In this document: piece by piece, positions 39,620 to 47,510 of the stretch | How the letters are laid out: each line of letters starts with the position of its first letter | How positions within the stretch are numbered: the first letter of the stretch is position 1 | The notes under the pieces: model-generated | What the model was told of the DNA's origin: nothing | The model's input: the letters and a program-made list of their open reading frames with translations, nothing else | Databases searched by the model: none | Program-made: the position numbers and the translations under genes | NCBI GenBank assembly: GCA_002418205.1 | Contig: DIDP01000085.1 | Location: 708 to 64,707 of the forward strand | Direction of reading: 5' to 3' | Length of the DNA: 64,000 nucleotides | Source of the DNA: Anaerolineales bacterium UBA5797 | GTDB taxonomy: Bacteria; Chloroflexota; Anaerolineae; Anaerolineales; Villigracilaceae

Positions 39620-40218
39620 AAACTGCCTCCAAGTTTGGGGAGGAAGCGTCCTGTGCGCTTCATGTATTCACGATATTCGTCGCCGAACTTTTCGATCAGG
39701 TTGGCTTCCTCTTTTGGCGTGCGGATCGCCATGGCGACGAATGCCAGGATGCCCATTACGGCGATGAACCAGTTGTCTGCCATCATGCCGAATGAAATGT
39801 AGAAGGATGAGCCAATGGTGTACAGCGGGTGACGCACCCAGCGGTACGGTCCGCTGGTCGATAGTTTATGTTCCTTGCGTGTGGCGCTGGTGGGAGAGAT
39901 GCCGCTGCCAATACTGCTGAACAGCCAGTAAATGCCAAATGTGCAGAGGATGCCCATGCCAACACCGAGCCAGCGGACCCATTCGGGCAGCCCAACCTTT
40001 GACCACGCCATCCAATGCGGATTGACCAGATATATAAGCGGACTGAGCCACATTACCATGCCGAAGATACGGATGAGGAGCATCATCGGAGTGCCGTCCA
40101 CACTGCGCGAGATCTTCTCGCCTGTGTCCTTATCCGCTTTGCGGCGGAAGTAGGTGGAGATGCCCACGCCTGTGAAAAGGATCAGCGCGGCTAAGATGCG
40201 GAAAATGTTTTCGTTCAT
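39616..40218 (-). CDS. Isoprenylcysteine carboxyl methyltransferase-like membrane protein
   Basis: A 200-residue integral membrane protein of the ICMT/PEMT superfamily with about five helices. The C-terminal SAM-binding region is clear: TSGPYRWVRHPLYTIGSSFY, then RTPKEEANLIEKFGDEYREY followed by MKRTGRFLPK. Bacterial members methylate unknown small molecules or lipids. Its role inside a metal operon is not obvious. It overlaps the downstream DtxR-FeoA gene by four bases. Confidence 0.85.
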   Translation of the reverse strand: MNENIFRILAALILFTGVGISTYFRRKADKDTGEKISRSVDGTPMMLLIRIFGMVMWLSPLIYLVNPHWMAWSKVGLPEWVRWLGVGMGILCTFGIYWLFSSIGSGISPTSATRKEHKLSTSGPYRWVRHPLYTIGSSFYISFGMMADNWFIAVMGILAFVAMAIRTPKEEANLIEKFGDEYREYMKRTGRFLPKLGGSL

Positions 40219-40230
40219 CGTTTACCTCTT

Positions 40231-40581
40231 CTATTTCTTTATACCTTTCATTTGTTCGATTACTTTTAAATATTTGTCGTACGGTTCTGCTGTTAAACCG
40301 TTGATTCCCTGTTTGGGAAAACACCAGCCGTGAAGATAAATCTGTCCCAGTGTCATCAAAATGATGAAACCCCAGAACGCGAATCTGCCAAACAGGATGC
40401 CGATGCCTGCCAGCACACCCACAACTGCAAAAAGCTTGACGACCCTCCCTTTGAGCGGGAGGTGTTTTTCAAAGTTGTTGAATGCCAGAAAATATGCAAT
40501 GCCTGCAATAATTAGGACAATAAGGATATCGGTGCTGGCAACCGGTCTTAAGTGTTGCAGGATGATGGGGCGTTCGAGCAT
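40231..40581 (-). CDS. Small integral membrane protein of the metal operon
   Basis: 116 residues with three hydrophobic helices (DILIVLIIAGIAYFLAF, LFAVVGVLAGIGILFGRFAF and GFIILMTLGQIYLHGW). The C-terminal tail is cytoplasmic and charged (EPYDKYLKVIEQMKGIKK), and one Cys lies in LHGWCFPKQG. No family was recognised. Gaps of nine and twelve bases to its neighbours place it firmly in the operon. Confidence 0.7.
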   Translation of the reverse strand: MLERPIILQHLRPVASTDILIVLIIAGIAYFLAFNNFEKHLPLKGRVVKLFAVVGVLAGIGILFGRFAFWGFIILMTLGQIYLHGWCFPKQGINGLTAEPYDKYLKVIEQMKGIKK

Positions 40582-40590
40582 GACTGTCTC

Positions 40591-41259
40591 TTAATTCTTT
40601 TCGATGAATATCCTGCTTGTGATATTCAAGCCAAGCACGGCGGACTTCCGTCCAACCCTGACCGTTAGGTTATGGTCGAAAGCGGAGTAAGCCTTGATCT
40701 CGATCACCGCGCCGGGAACCAGCCCCAGACTTTCAAGATAGCGGAGCAGGTCTGTGTCGGACGATTGGACGCGCTGGATGGTCGCGGATTGTTTGGGTCG
40801 GAGAGCGGACAGGGGCAGGGATTCGTCCACCGGCATTTTCAAATCTGCGGTGGGGATCAACTCACCATGCGGGTCACGGTCGGGATTTCCCATGGCTGCG
40901 GCGATGCGCTGTTCGAAATCCTCCGAGATCACATGCTCGAGCCTCTCCGCCTCTTCATGCACCTCATCCCACGAATAGCCGAGGGTCTGCACCAGCCATG
41001 CTTCGAGCAGGCGGTGATGCCGGATCACCTCCAGCGCGGCGCGCCTGCCTTCCCTCGTCAATGTGACGCCCTGATGTTTCTGGTATTCGACCAGGGGCGG
41101 TTTGGACGACGCAAGTTTTTGGATCATGCCAGTGACCGAGGGGGCGCTGATCTTCATCCTTTTTGCAAGCGCGTTCGTGCTGGCGCTCTCTCCGCTTTCG
41201 GTCAACTCGTAGATGATCTTCAAATAATCCTGGATCGAGATCGTAAGCTTTTGTTTCAT
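40591..41259 (-). CDS. DtxR/MntR-family metal-dependent repressor
   Basis: 222 residues. The winged helix (about 1-70) contains TISIQDYLKIIYELTESGES, with the metal-binding Asp, and RMKISAPSVTGMIQKLAS. The metal-binding/dimerisation domain (about 71-145) has HHRLLEAWLVQTLGYSWDEV and HEEAERLEHVISEDFEQRIA. A C-terminal FeoA/SH3 domain (about 150-222) ends VLGLNITSRIFIEKN. In the family, Fe2+ or Mn2+ binding drives repression. The cognate operator is probably the palindrome at 44236-44259 ahead of this operon. Confidence 0.94.
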   Translation of the reverse strand: MKQKLTISIQDYLKIIYELTESGESASTNALAKRMKISAPSVTGMIQKLASSKPPLVEYQKHQGVTLTREGRRAALEVIRHHRLLEAWLVQTLGYSWDEVHEEAERLEHVISEDFEQRIAAAMGNPDRDPHGELIPTADLKMPVDESLPLSALRPKQSATIQRVQSSDTDLLRYLESLGLVPGAVIEIKAYSAFDHNLTVRVGRKSAVLGLNITSRIFIEKN

Positions 41260-41262
41260 CGG

Positions 41263-41958
41263 TCAGTTCCAAAGTGTGAAGGTTGTGCAGGCAAAGAACG
41301 CGAGATAGGCAATGTTGAATCCCGCGCCTTCGGTCCGGTCACGGACGAACTGCGGCAGGATGCGCTTGACGAGCATCCATGCAATGGTCAGGGTGACGGG
41401 ATTGACCGCCGCCATCCACTTCGGGAACCCTGTTTGTTGCGTTGCGACCAGCACCGAAAACAGGCTGGACGCGATCACGATCATGATGAGCAACGGTCCG
41501 TAACTGGCGATCATCACCTTGCGGTGGCGGGCAAACATGTCGGCGATCACTGTTTGGGATGACTCTTCGACCTTGTTCAGCGCCTGGACGTATTCGCCCA
41601 GATAATAGAACGTCCCGTGGACGAATGCCCCGATGACGGTTGCGCTTCCAAACAACCCGACAGTTGCCAGCACAGCCCAGGTCTGCGCGCCGCCCAGGCC
41701 CTGATACACCTGCCAGAAGCCCATCAATACCAAAGGCGTGGCAAAGACACCCAGCAACGCGCCCCACATCATGCGGTTGGAGGACAGCACGACCATTTTC
41801 TCCGCATCGGAAAGTAATTTTGCGAACGGTTTGAGTTTTGGATAATCATCGAGATTTGCCCTGCTCGCGAGCAGGAGTACATCGCCGATGGCATACAGGG
41901 ATGCGCCAAGCAATGCCAGCAAACCGGTGATGCGGATTGAAAGAGAGAGTTGTTCCAT
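41263..41958 (-). CDS. Multi-pass membrane protein (DUF6796-like) of the metal operon
   Basis: 231 residues with six or seven hydrophobic helices (ITGLLALLGASLYAIGDVLL, ALLGVFATPLVLMGFWQVYQ, LATVGLFGSATVIGAFVHGT, GPLLIMIVIASSLFSVLVAT). It resembles proteins I recall as DUF6796 (weak). There is no known function. Gaps of three and ten bases to the DtxR and ZIP genes place it inside the operon. AGAGG precedes the ATG. Confidence 0.65.
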   Translation of the reverse strand: MEQLSLSIRITGLLALLGASLYAIGDVLLLASRANLDDYPKLKPFAKLLSDAEKMVVLSSNRMMWGALLGVFATPLVLMGFWQVYQGLGGAQTWAVLATVGLFGSATVIGAFVHGTFYYLGEYVQALNKVEESSQTVIADMFARHRKVMIASYGPLLIMIVIASSLFSVLVATQQTGFPKWMAAVNPVTLTIAWMLVKRILPQFVRDRTEGAGFNIAYLAFFACTTFTLWN

Positions 41959-41968
41959 TGAAGGCCTC

Positions 41969-43153
41969 TTATTTGATCAATAAGCCAGTGACCCAGAGCA
42001 GCATCATGCCGGTCAGCACACCGCTGAATACTGTCATGGGGATGGGCTGGCGGTCGGTGTCCTTTTGGATCAGTTTTGCGATCTCATAAATGACCTGAAA
42101 GATCGCGCCTGCCCCGATGGCGAGGAATAATACAGCCAGGAATGGCGATGGAGAGAATCCACCGATCCATGCGCCGACGATCGCCGGTCCGCCGCCGATG
42201 AGTCCCATCAATGCAAGTTTGCCGAGTCCGGGCTTGTCGCGCAGTACCGGAGCGATGATGCCCAAGCCTTCCGTGATGTTTTGGATGATGAAACCCACGA
42301 CCAAAAACGTGCCAAGTGCAATTTCGCCAACGTTATACGCCGCGCCGATGGCGAGCCCTTCACCAAGATTGTGAAAACCAATCCCGATGGCGATGATGAA
42401 CGCGATGGAGAGCCTGCGTTCGGATTCGCTTCCGATTGCATTGGTCTGTTTCCTTGATATGGCGTCAAGCAGCAGGAAGGTCGCGACGATGCCAATGCCG
42501 ATCAGGCCGATTCCCTGAAACGCGGAGGGGACTTCATTTGCAAATTCCAACGCTTCTGCGAGTGTATCCAGTCCCAGGAAGATCAACAATCCCGCGGTTG
42601 CTGCCATGAGGAATGTCATTGTGCGGCGACCGAGGGTCCGCAGGGCCGGGAACCAGAAGATGCCAAGGAAAACAGGAATCACGCCGACATACAGACCGAT
42701 CAAGGTGAAACCCCAGAATGTTGCAGGGGATGGCTTGGGCGTGGCAAATGCCACGGGTACTTCCAGTTCAAACGGGATGGCATTGCCTGTCAGAATTTTG
42801 ATTCCATACGATTCGCCATGCGACCAGGCATAATTTACGTGAATGGTCGCGCGCCCAAGACGCGGAATGGTCGAATTTGGTTCGACCTGAAACGGCATGA
42901 CAGCGTCATTGACGATCACAGATGCAATGGTCAGTTCGTCCGGTCCCGTATTGCGGACGTTCAATTCGATGGTGTTTGATTCAAGGTGATAACGTTCGAT
43001 ATCCAGGTGCTCCACAGGCGCGGGAGACCCGAGGTCCAACCCTCCGCCAGTGGAGAGGAAAACGGCGATCACCCCGGCGAGAAGAATGATTGGGACAAGA
43101 AGCAGGACGAAGGTCCGAAAGGTGAAGCGGTTTGTTGTCGGTTGTTTGGTCAT
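41969..43153 (-). CDS. ZIP-family metal permease with N-terminal extracytoplasmic domain
   Basis: 394 residues. An N-terminal anchor (RTFVLLLVPIILLAGVIAVF) is followed by a beta-sandwich-like outside domain (about 40-145; IELNVRNTGPDELTIASVIV). An eight-helix ZIP core (about 150-394) follows, with the TM4 motif IGFHNLGEGLAIGAAYN and TM5 motif IIQNITEGLGIIAPV, where the usual His before Asn is Gln. ZIPs import Zn2+, Fe2+ or Mn2+. The extra outside domain is unusual and could dock the multicopper oxidase encoded ten bases upstream; this is inference. GAGGTG precedes the ATG. Confidence 0.88.
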   Translation of the reverse strand: MTKQPTTNRFTFRTFVLLLVPIILLAGVIAVFLSTGGGLDLGSPAPVEHLDIERYHLESNTIELNVRNTGPDELTIASVIVNDAVMPFQVEPNSTIPRLGRATIHVNYAWSHGESYGIKILTGNAIPFELEVPVAFATPKPSPATFWGFTLIGLYVGVIPVFLGIFWFPALRTLGRRTMTFLMAATAGLLIFLGLDTLAEALEFANEVPSAFQGIGLIGIGIVATFLLLDAISRKQTNAIGSESERRLSIAFIIAIGIGFHNLGEGLAIGAAYNVGEIALGTFLVVGFIIQNITEGLGIIAPVLRDKPGLGKLALMGLIGGGPAIVGAWIGGFSPSPFLAVLFLAIGAGAIFQVIYEIAKLIQKDTDRQPIPMTVFSGVLTGMMLLWVTGLLIK

Positions 43154-43162
43154 TTTTCACCT

Positions 43163-44212
43163 CTAAGATAACACTTCGAACATGCCCATCCAGCCGAGTT
43201 CGGCAAATTCCGTTACATGAGCATGGAACATATACATGCCGGGATGCTTGTAGCTGAACTCGAGGATGCCGCGCTGTGCCTGTCCTTGAACGATGGTATC
43301 TGTAAATTCGGCGGGTGTCAGGCTTGTGCCGGTGGGGTAGTAATGGAAGAAACTCGCATGTAAATGGAACGAGTTGAGCAGATCGAACTCAAGGATGTTG
43401 ACGAGGTAGATGCGAACCTTCTCACCGACCCTGAATTGTATGGGGTGGTTTTGATAATGGAATGGAATTCCGTTGACTGCATAAAAATCGTTTTCATCGT
43501 CGAAGTCCACGTCGAGACCATGCTGGACCATGATCATTTCATGGTCAACGGGCGGGCGTCCCTCCCGGGGGTCCACGATGAATGCACCATAAAGCCCCTT
43601 TGCGATATGCCGCGCGAGAGGGAAGATGTGACAGTGATAAAGATGCAAACCGAACGGCTCCGCATCGAACTCGTACGTAAAGCTGCCTCCCGGCTCAACG
43701 AGGCCACCCGGACCTGTGCCGGGTACACCGTCCATTTCGGCGGGATGAAAGCCGTGAAAGTGCATGGTGTGCGGATGGTTGCTGCCGTTCGTGAATTGGA
43801 TGCGGACGCGGTCGCCTTCGGTGGCTCGCAGGGTGGGACCGGGAATGCGTCCGTTATACGTCCAGGCGGGGAATTCGAGACCGGGTATCACTTCGATATT
43901 TTTGTTGATGGCGACGATCTTGTATTCGCGCAAAGTCTGTCCATTTGGCAGGGTGGAGACTTTGCCGTAATCGAAGTCGGTCAGGATATTGGTCGGGTTG
44001 AAGCCATTCTTCTCGTGATCCACTTCGCCGACGGTACCGGGCAGGTCGCCGTGGTCGCCTTGCTGCATGACATGGACATTGACGCCTTCGTGATTCGTAT
44101 CGTGTTGAATGGCGGCGGGACCGTTCTGGTTTAGTGTGACGACCCCGGCCGTCCCAAACGCAGCGGCGAGGCCGCCCATTTTGAGAAAGTCTCTTCTGGA
44201 TAAATTGCTCAT
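43163..44212 (-). CDS. Two-domain multicopper oxidase, Tat-exported
   Basis: 349 residues with a Tat signal (SRRDFLKMGGLAAAFG). Cupredoxin domain 1 (about 95-215) has H148, HFH at 151-153, and H193-C194-H195 with H202 as type 1 copper ligands. Domain 2 (about 220-349) has H283-L-H285 and H330-A-H332 but Ala where the type 1 Cys would be. This gives a full set of trinuclear-site histidines with type 1 copper only in domain 1, the arrangement called type C for two-domain laccase-like trimers. The substrate may be Fe2+, Mn2+ or Cu+. It is first in the metal operon, behind a DtxR-type operator. Confidence 0.93.
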   Translation of the reverse strand: MSNLSRRDFLKMGGLAAAFGTAGVVTLNQNGPAAIQHDTNHEGVNVHVMQQGDHGDLPGTVGEVDHEKNGFNPTNILTDFDYGKVSTLPNGQTLREYKIVAINKNIEVIPGLEFPAWTYNGRIPGPTLRATEGDRVRIQFTNGSNHPHTMHFHGFHPAEMDGVPGTGPGGLVEPGGSFTYEFDAEPFGLHLYHCHIFPLARHIAKGLYGAFIVDPREGRPPVDHEMIMVQHGLDVDFDDENDFYAVNGIPFHYQNHPIQFRVGEKVRIYLVNILEFDLLNSFHLHASFFHYYPTGTSLTPAEFTDTIVQGQAQRGILEFSYKHPGMYMFHAHVTEFAELGWMGMFEVLS

Positions 44213-44235
44213 CGAACTCTCCTTACGGCTAAAGA

Positions 44236-44283
44236 AAAATTTAGGTATACCTAAATTTTAGGGGGAAAACCGAATCCTGTCAA
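44236..44283 (-). promoter_or_regulatory. Metal-operon promoter with DtxR-type operator
   Basis: On the minus strand TTGACA (44278-44283), a 17-base spacer and TAAAAT (44255-44260) form a consensus promoter. A perfect 24-bp palindrome (44236-44259) overlaps the -10 and the start site. Its core TTTAGGTATACCTAAA closely resembles DtxR/SirR/TroR-type boxes. AAGGAG and the oxidase ATG follow 24 bases later. Confidence 0.88.
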
Positions 44284-44287
44284 GTGT

Positions 44288-44326
44288 GTGGAAGGTTTCT
44301 GTGGAAGGTTTCTGTGGAAGGTTTCT
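44288..44326. repeat. Three tandem 13-bp repeats upstream of the metal promoter
   Basis: GTGGAAGGTTTCT occurs three times head to tail without change, immediately upstream of the -35 of the oxidase promoter and 118 bases before the divergent ATP-grasp gene. Confidence 0.85.
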
Positions 44327-44443
44327 GAAACCGGGAAACTTTTAATGTTCAAAAGTATTGTCATGTTGAAGGAATGTTGTAATAATCTGCAGAATGTGCT
44401 TGAAAGAGTTTTCAGCTTCATCAAAACTTTACGGAGGTGAACC

Positions 44444-45412
44444 ATGCGTGTTTGTGTATTGACGGACGAAGAGCCCGAGGATTTCGATCCCAGTCCGTTC
44501 CTTCAGGATTATGAGTGGGAGATGGTGACCTTGTATGCCCCTGTATTCGAGAAGATAAAATCGCTTGCAGAGCAGAACAGGTTCGATGTGTACCTGAACA
44601 TCTGTGAAGGGTACGAGGATGGGGAAGAGGATGAATATACCTATCACGGAATCGAGGTCGTCAGGGCGTTGGAGGAACTCAACCTCCCCTATACCGGCGC
44701 GGACGAACGGTTCTTCGACCCGACGCGCGAAGAGATGCAGGCGGTTGCCGATGCGAACGGCATCGGGTTCGCCAAGGGCTATCAGGTGAAATCCGCCGAG
44801 GAGGCGGAGCGGCTTGTGAAGAACCTGCGTTATCCCATTATGGTCAAGCACCCGAAGAGCTATGGGAGCACCGGGATGTTCCGCGAATCGCGCGTGGATG
44901 CGTTCGAGCAATTGCGCCCGCAGGTGGAGCGGATCGTTTCCGAATTCGGCGCGGCGCGGATGGAGGAGTTCATCGTCGGGAAGGAGTTCAATGTGTTTGT
45001 TGTGGAAAACCCCGATGATTTTGGCGATCCGTTTGTGTATCCGCCCACGGAGCTGATCTTTCCGCCCGGCGAGGAGTTCTGGCATACGGATATTAAGTGG
45101 GATTACAACGTGCCCTTCGATTTCAAGCAGGTCACCGATCCCGAACTGGTGAGTCGCTTGCAGGAGATGGGCAAACGGATGTTCCTTGCGATGCAGGGAG
45201 TCGGCTACGGACGCTGTGACATCCGCATGAACGAGAAGGGTGAGTTGTTCATCCTTGAGATCAATCCCAACGGCGCGATCATGCTCAGGCCTGAGGAATA
45301 TGGACCCGCGGATTACATGATCCTTTATGACAGGGATGGCTATAAAGGATTCTTCGACCGGATCTTCCGGGTTGCCATCATCAGGCAGAAGATGCGGGCG
45401 GCGGCAGATTGA
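44444..45412 (+). CDS. ATP-grasp ligase-like protein
   Basis: A 322-residue soluble protein related to D-alanine-D-alanine ligase-type ATP-grasp enzymes. The N-terminal domain (about 1-100) has DVYLNICEGYEDGEEDEYTY and LNLPYTGADERFFDPT. The ATP-grasp core has RYPIMVKHPKSYGSTGMFRE, ARMEEFIVGKEFNVFVVENP, and the Mg/ATP residues in RCDIRMNEKGELFILEINPN followed by GAIM. It likely forms an amide or peptide bond on an unknown substrate. ACGGAGGTG precedes the ATG. It is transcribed divergently from the metal operon. Confidence 0.85.
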   Translation: MRVCVLTDEEPEDFDPSPFLQDYEWEMVTLYAPVFEKIKSLAEQNRFDVYLNICEGYEDGEEDEYTYHGIEVVRALEELNLPYTGADERFFDPTREEMQAVADANGIGFAKGYQVKSAEEAERLVKNLRYPIMVKHPKSYGSTGMFRESRVDAFEQLRPQVERIVSEFGAARMEEFIVGKEFNVFVVENPDDFGDPFVYPPTELIFPPGEEFWHTDIKWDYNVPFDFKQVTDPELVSRLQEMGKRMFLAMQGVGYGRCDIRMNEKGELFILEINPNGAIMLRPEEYGPADYMILYDRDGYKGFFDRIFRVAIIRQKMRAAAD

Positions 45413-45457
45413 CCGGAAGTTATGTTGGAGATGGGATGCAAGCGCATCTCATCTCTG

Positions 45458-45852
45458 TTATTGCAGCGCCTGTAGATATTTCAAGATATCCGCCGCATCT
45501 TCTCCACCCGCTTCGGCGTGCTTGATCAACGGAATCCCAGTGGACCGGGTGTATTGATCGCCTCGGGATAAGCATCCAGCGCGGCTTTGACGATTTCCAG
45601 TTTTCCGAGCATCGCTGCGGCAAAGAGATCGAGCCGCGCGCCGTGTTCGAGCAGGAAATTGGCGATATCCTTTCTGCCCATGTGAGAGGCAGCGCCCAGG
45701 GCGGTTTCGAAATCGCCGCCGCCCCAATCCCATGTGGCATTGATGAGCGCCGGTTCCTGTTGTAGTAACTCCCTGACGCGCTCCAGATTGCCGTGCGCAT
45801 TGCCGACAAATTCTTCAACAAGTGATGCCTCTAAAGCGGGTTTCTTTTCCAT
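45458..45852 (-). pseudogene. Ankyrin-repeat protein broken by a single-base frameshift
   Basis: The frame from ATG 45852 encodes VGNAHGNLERVRELLQQEPA, GGGDFETALGAASHMGRKDI and FLLEHGARLDLFAAAMLG, typical ankyrin repeats, and then stops at about 45526 after GPLGFR. The family continuation (GIPLIKHAEAGGEDAADILK, YLQALQ) is encoded in the next frame down to 45458. Inserting one base near 45539 (CTGGG/ATTCCG) would restore GPLGIPLIKHA. Either it is a recent pseudogene or a sequencing error. AAAGGAA precedes the ATG. It follows a small membrane gene on the same strand. Confidence 0.8.
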
Positions 45853-45876
45853 GACCAGATTCCTTTTGTTGATGGG

Positions 45877-46044
45877 TTATTTCCTCCGCGGTCTCAGCCA
45901 GCGACCGCCGAGTACGAGGGAGATGACGATAAAGGCAATTGCTGCCCAGGTGAAGGCGGTGTTATCTGTGGATAACCCGATGACGAAGAATGTCATGCCG
46001 AGGATGAGAAATGCCCCGGACGCCCTGCGTTTGTTCGGTTTCAT
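45877..46044 (-). CDS. Small membrane protein (55 residues)
   Basis: A basic N-terminus (MKPNKRRAS), two hydrophobic helices (GAFLILGMTFFVIGLS and TWAAIAFIVISLVLGG) and a basic tail (RWLRPRRK). It fits exactly between the alpha/beta hydrolase gene and the ankyrin gene on the same strand, with gaps of 18 and 24 bases. AAAGG lies about eleven bases before the ATG. Function is unknown. Confidence 0.65.
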   Translation of the reverse strand: MKPNKRRASGAFLILGMTFFVIGLSTDNTAFTWAAIAFIVISLVLGGRWLRPRRK

Positions 46045-46062
46045 GATTGTTTTGCCTTTCGA

Positions 46063-47463
46063 TCAGGATGACTGTTTTGGTTTGACTTCCGGATAGGGGC
46101 TTGGGTTCTCGAACAGGCCGGTTGCCTTGCCCTTTAGAGTCATATCGAAGAACGATAATAGATAATCGTTCAAAATGGCGGTCACGCGTTTTCCGTTGAT
46201 CGGACCTTTAAGTCCGAGTTGCGGCGCGAGCGGGGAGAGCAGAGGCAGGTCGGAGAAATCATAGTGCGAAGTCCCATCAATGGAGACAGCGCCGTAAGTG
46301 TCTGTGGAGATTGAATAGAAGGGATCGAACAATTGGTTGTTGCGGCTGTTCAGGTCGTCTGCCCAGGCCTGGCTGAACATGAAGAACGCGGGTTGCGAGA
46401 CTCCGCGCTCCAGGACTTCGTACGATACCGGGCGCATGAACGGATCGAGTCCCAGCAGCGCTTGACAGCGCGCGTCTATGCCGCAAAACTGGATCGCCGC
46501 GCCGCCGCCCGTGGAATGTCCATAAACGCCGATGCGTGAAAGATCGAGTACCTCATAAAACGGACTGCCTGCATCCAGGTTCTGTGCCTGCAAAAAGTCG
46601 ATTGAAAATCCGATATCGCCCGCCCATTGATCCGCCAGTTTGTGTGCCGCGATCTCATATTCATCGTCGGGCGCGCCGCTCGGCAATGCAGCCGGGTTGT
46701 TCTTCGCGATCGTACCATCTTTGAAGACGGTCACGACTGCACCGTAGGTGTGTTGCACGCCGACGACAACATAGCCGTGACTCGCCAGTTGCAATGCCTG
46801 CCCGGTGTTCTGTGCATTGAATCCGTTCCAGCCGTGAGAGAAGAAGATGATGGGGAATCCGCCCGCCGCGGAGGCGACCCGTGCCTCTTGATACGCCGGT
46901 ATTTTGACCAGAGCCAGATGATCGAGGAAGAAAGACGGCATGTCGATGTAGGTTGCAATGGCTGGTGCAAAGATGTCGGCGTTTGCCATCCACGGGGCGC
47001 GTGGATCGTTCGGGCTTGATTCGGCTGGATACCAGATTTGGATGATGAAGCGGCGCGCTTCGTCCTTGCCTGAATACAGTTCTTTGCGGGATTCATCCGT
47101 GAGTTCGTAGATGCGCGTGCCAACCTGGTACGGTCCGCTCGGGGCAGGGATTGAGGGAACCGGCAGTAGAAAGGGCAAAGCCGTCGAAACGGCGAGCAGG
47201 ATCAGGCTTGGAATGAGGCGAAACGGTCGTCCCGTCACAACGGGATTTTTGAAAGTCAAAACGCTTAACAGAAATGTCACTGTTGCGAATGCATAAAGCG
47301 GGATCATCTGCCAGCGCGTCCCTTCGATGTTCGCGTGGACCGCGATGACGAGCAGGTCGAGGGCGGGCAGAAGTGCGATGACGGTCGGGCGTTTTTTGCC
47401 GGTGAGAGACCAGAGCAGATAAACTGTGAGGAGGATGGGGATGAGGGTTTCGAGTGGTCGCAT
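46063..47463 (-). CDS. Membrane-anchored alpha/beta hydrolase (PAF-acetylhydrolase-like)
   Basis: 466 residues. Four N-terminal helices (about 1-115) are followed by an alpha/beta-hydrolase domain. The oxyanion region is FPIIFFSHGWNGFNAQNTGQ, the nucleophile Ser is in IGVYGHSTGGGAAIQF, an acid lies in LGLDPFMRP and the His in DGTSHYDFSD. The layout recalls plasma PAF-acetylhydrolase family lipases. The catalytic domain should face outward; substrates are likely lipids or esters. Its start is 47 bases from the divergent spermidine-synthase-like gene. No clear ribosome site was found. Confidence 0.85.
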   Translation of the reverse strand: MRPLETLIPILLTVYLLWSLTGKKRPTVIALLPALDLLVIAVHANIEGTRWQMIPLYAFATVTFLLSVLTFKNPVVTGRPFRLIPSLILLAVSTALPFLLPVPSIPAPSGPYQVGTRIYELTDESRKELYSGKDEARRFIIQIWYPAESSPNDPRAPWMANADIFAPAIATYIDMPSFFLDHLALVKIPAYQEARVASAAGGFPIIFFSHGWNGFNAQNTGQALQLASHGYVVVGVQHTYGAVVTVFKDGTIAKNNPAALPSGAPDDEYEIAAHKLADQWAGDIGFSIDFLQAQNLDAGSPFYEVLDLSRIGVYGHSTGGGAAIQFCGIDARCQALLGLDPFMRPVSYEVLERGVSQPAFFMFSQAWADDLNSRNNQLFDPFYSISTDTYGAVSIDGTSHYDFSDLPLLSPLAPQLGLKGPINGKRVTAILNDYLLSFFDMTLKGKATGLFENPSPYPEVKPKQSS

Positions 47464-47510
47464 AAACAGATTCTACTTGCAAATTGCATCTGCTGTAAAA
47501 TTGGGTTGTC

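Noticed and set aside
44288..44326. Short CRISPR array
   Set aside because: The three 13-bp units are directly adjacent with no spacers, and no cas gene is nearby.
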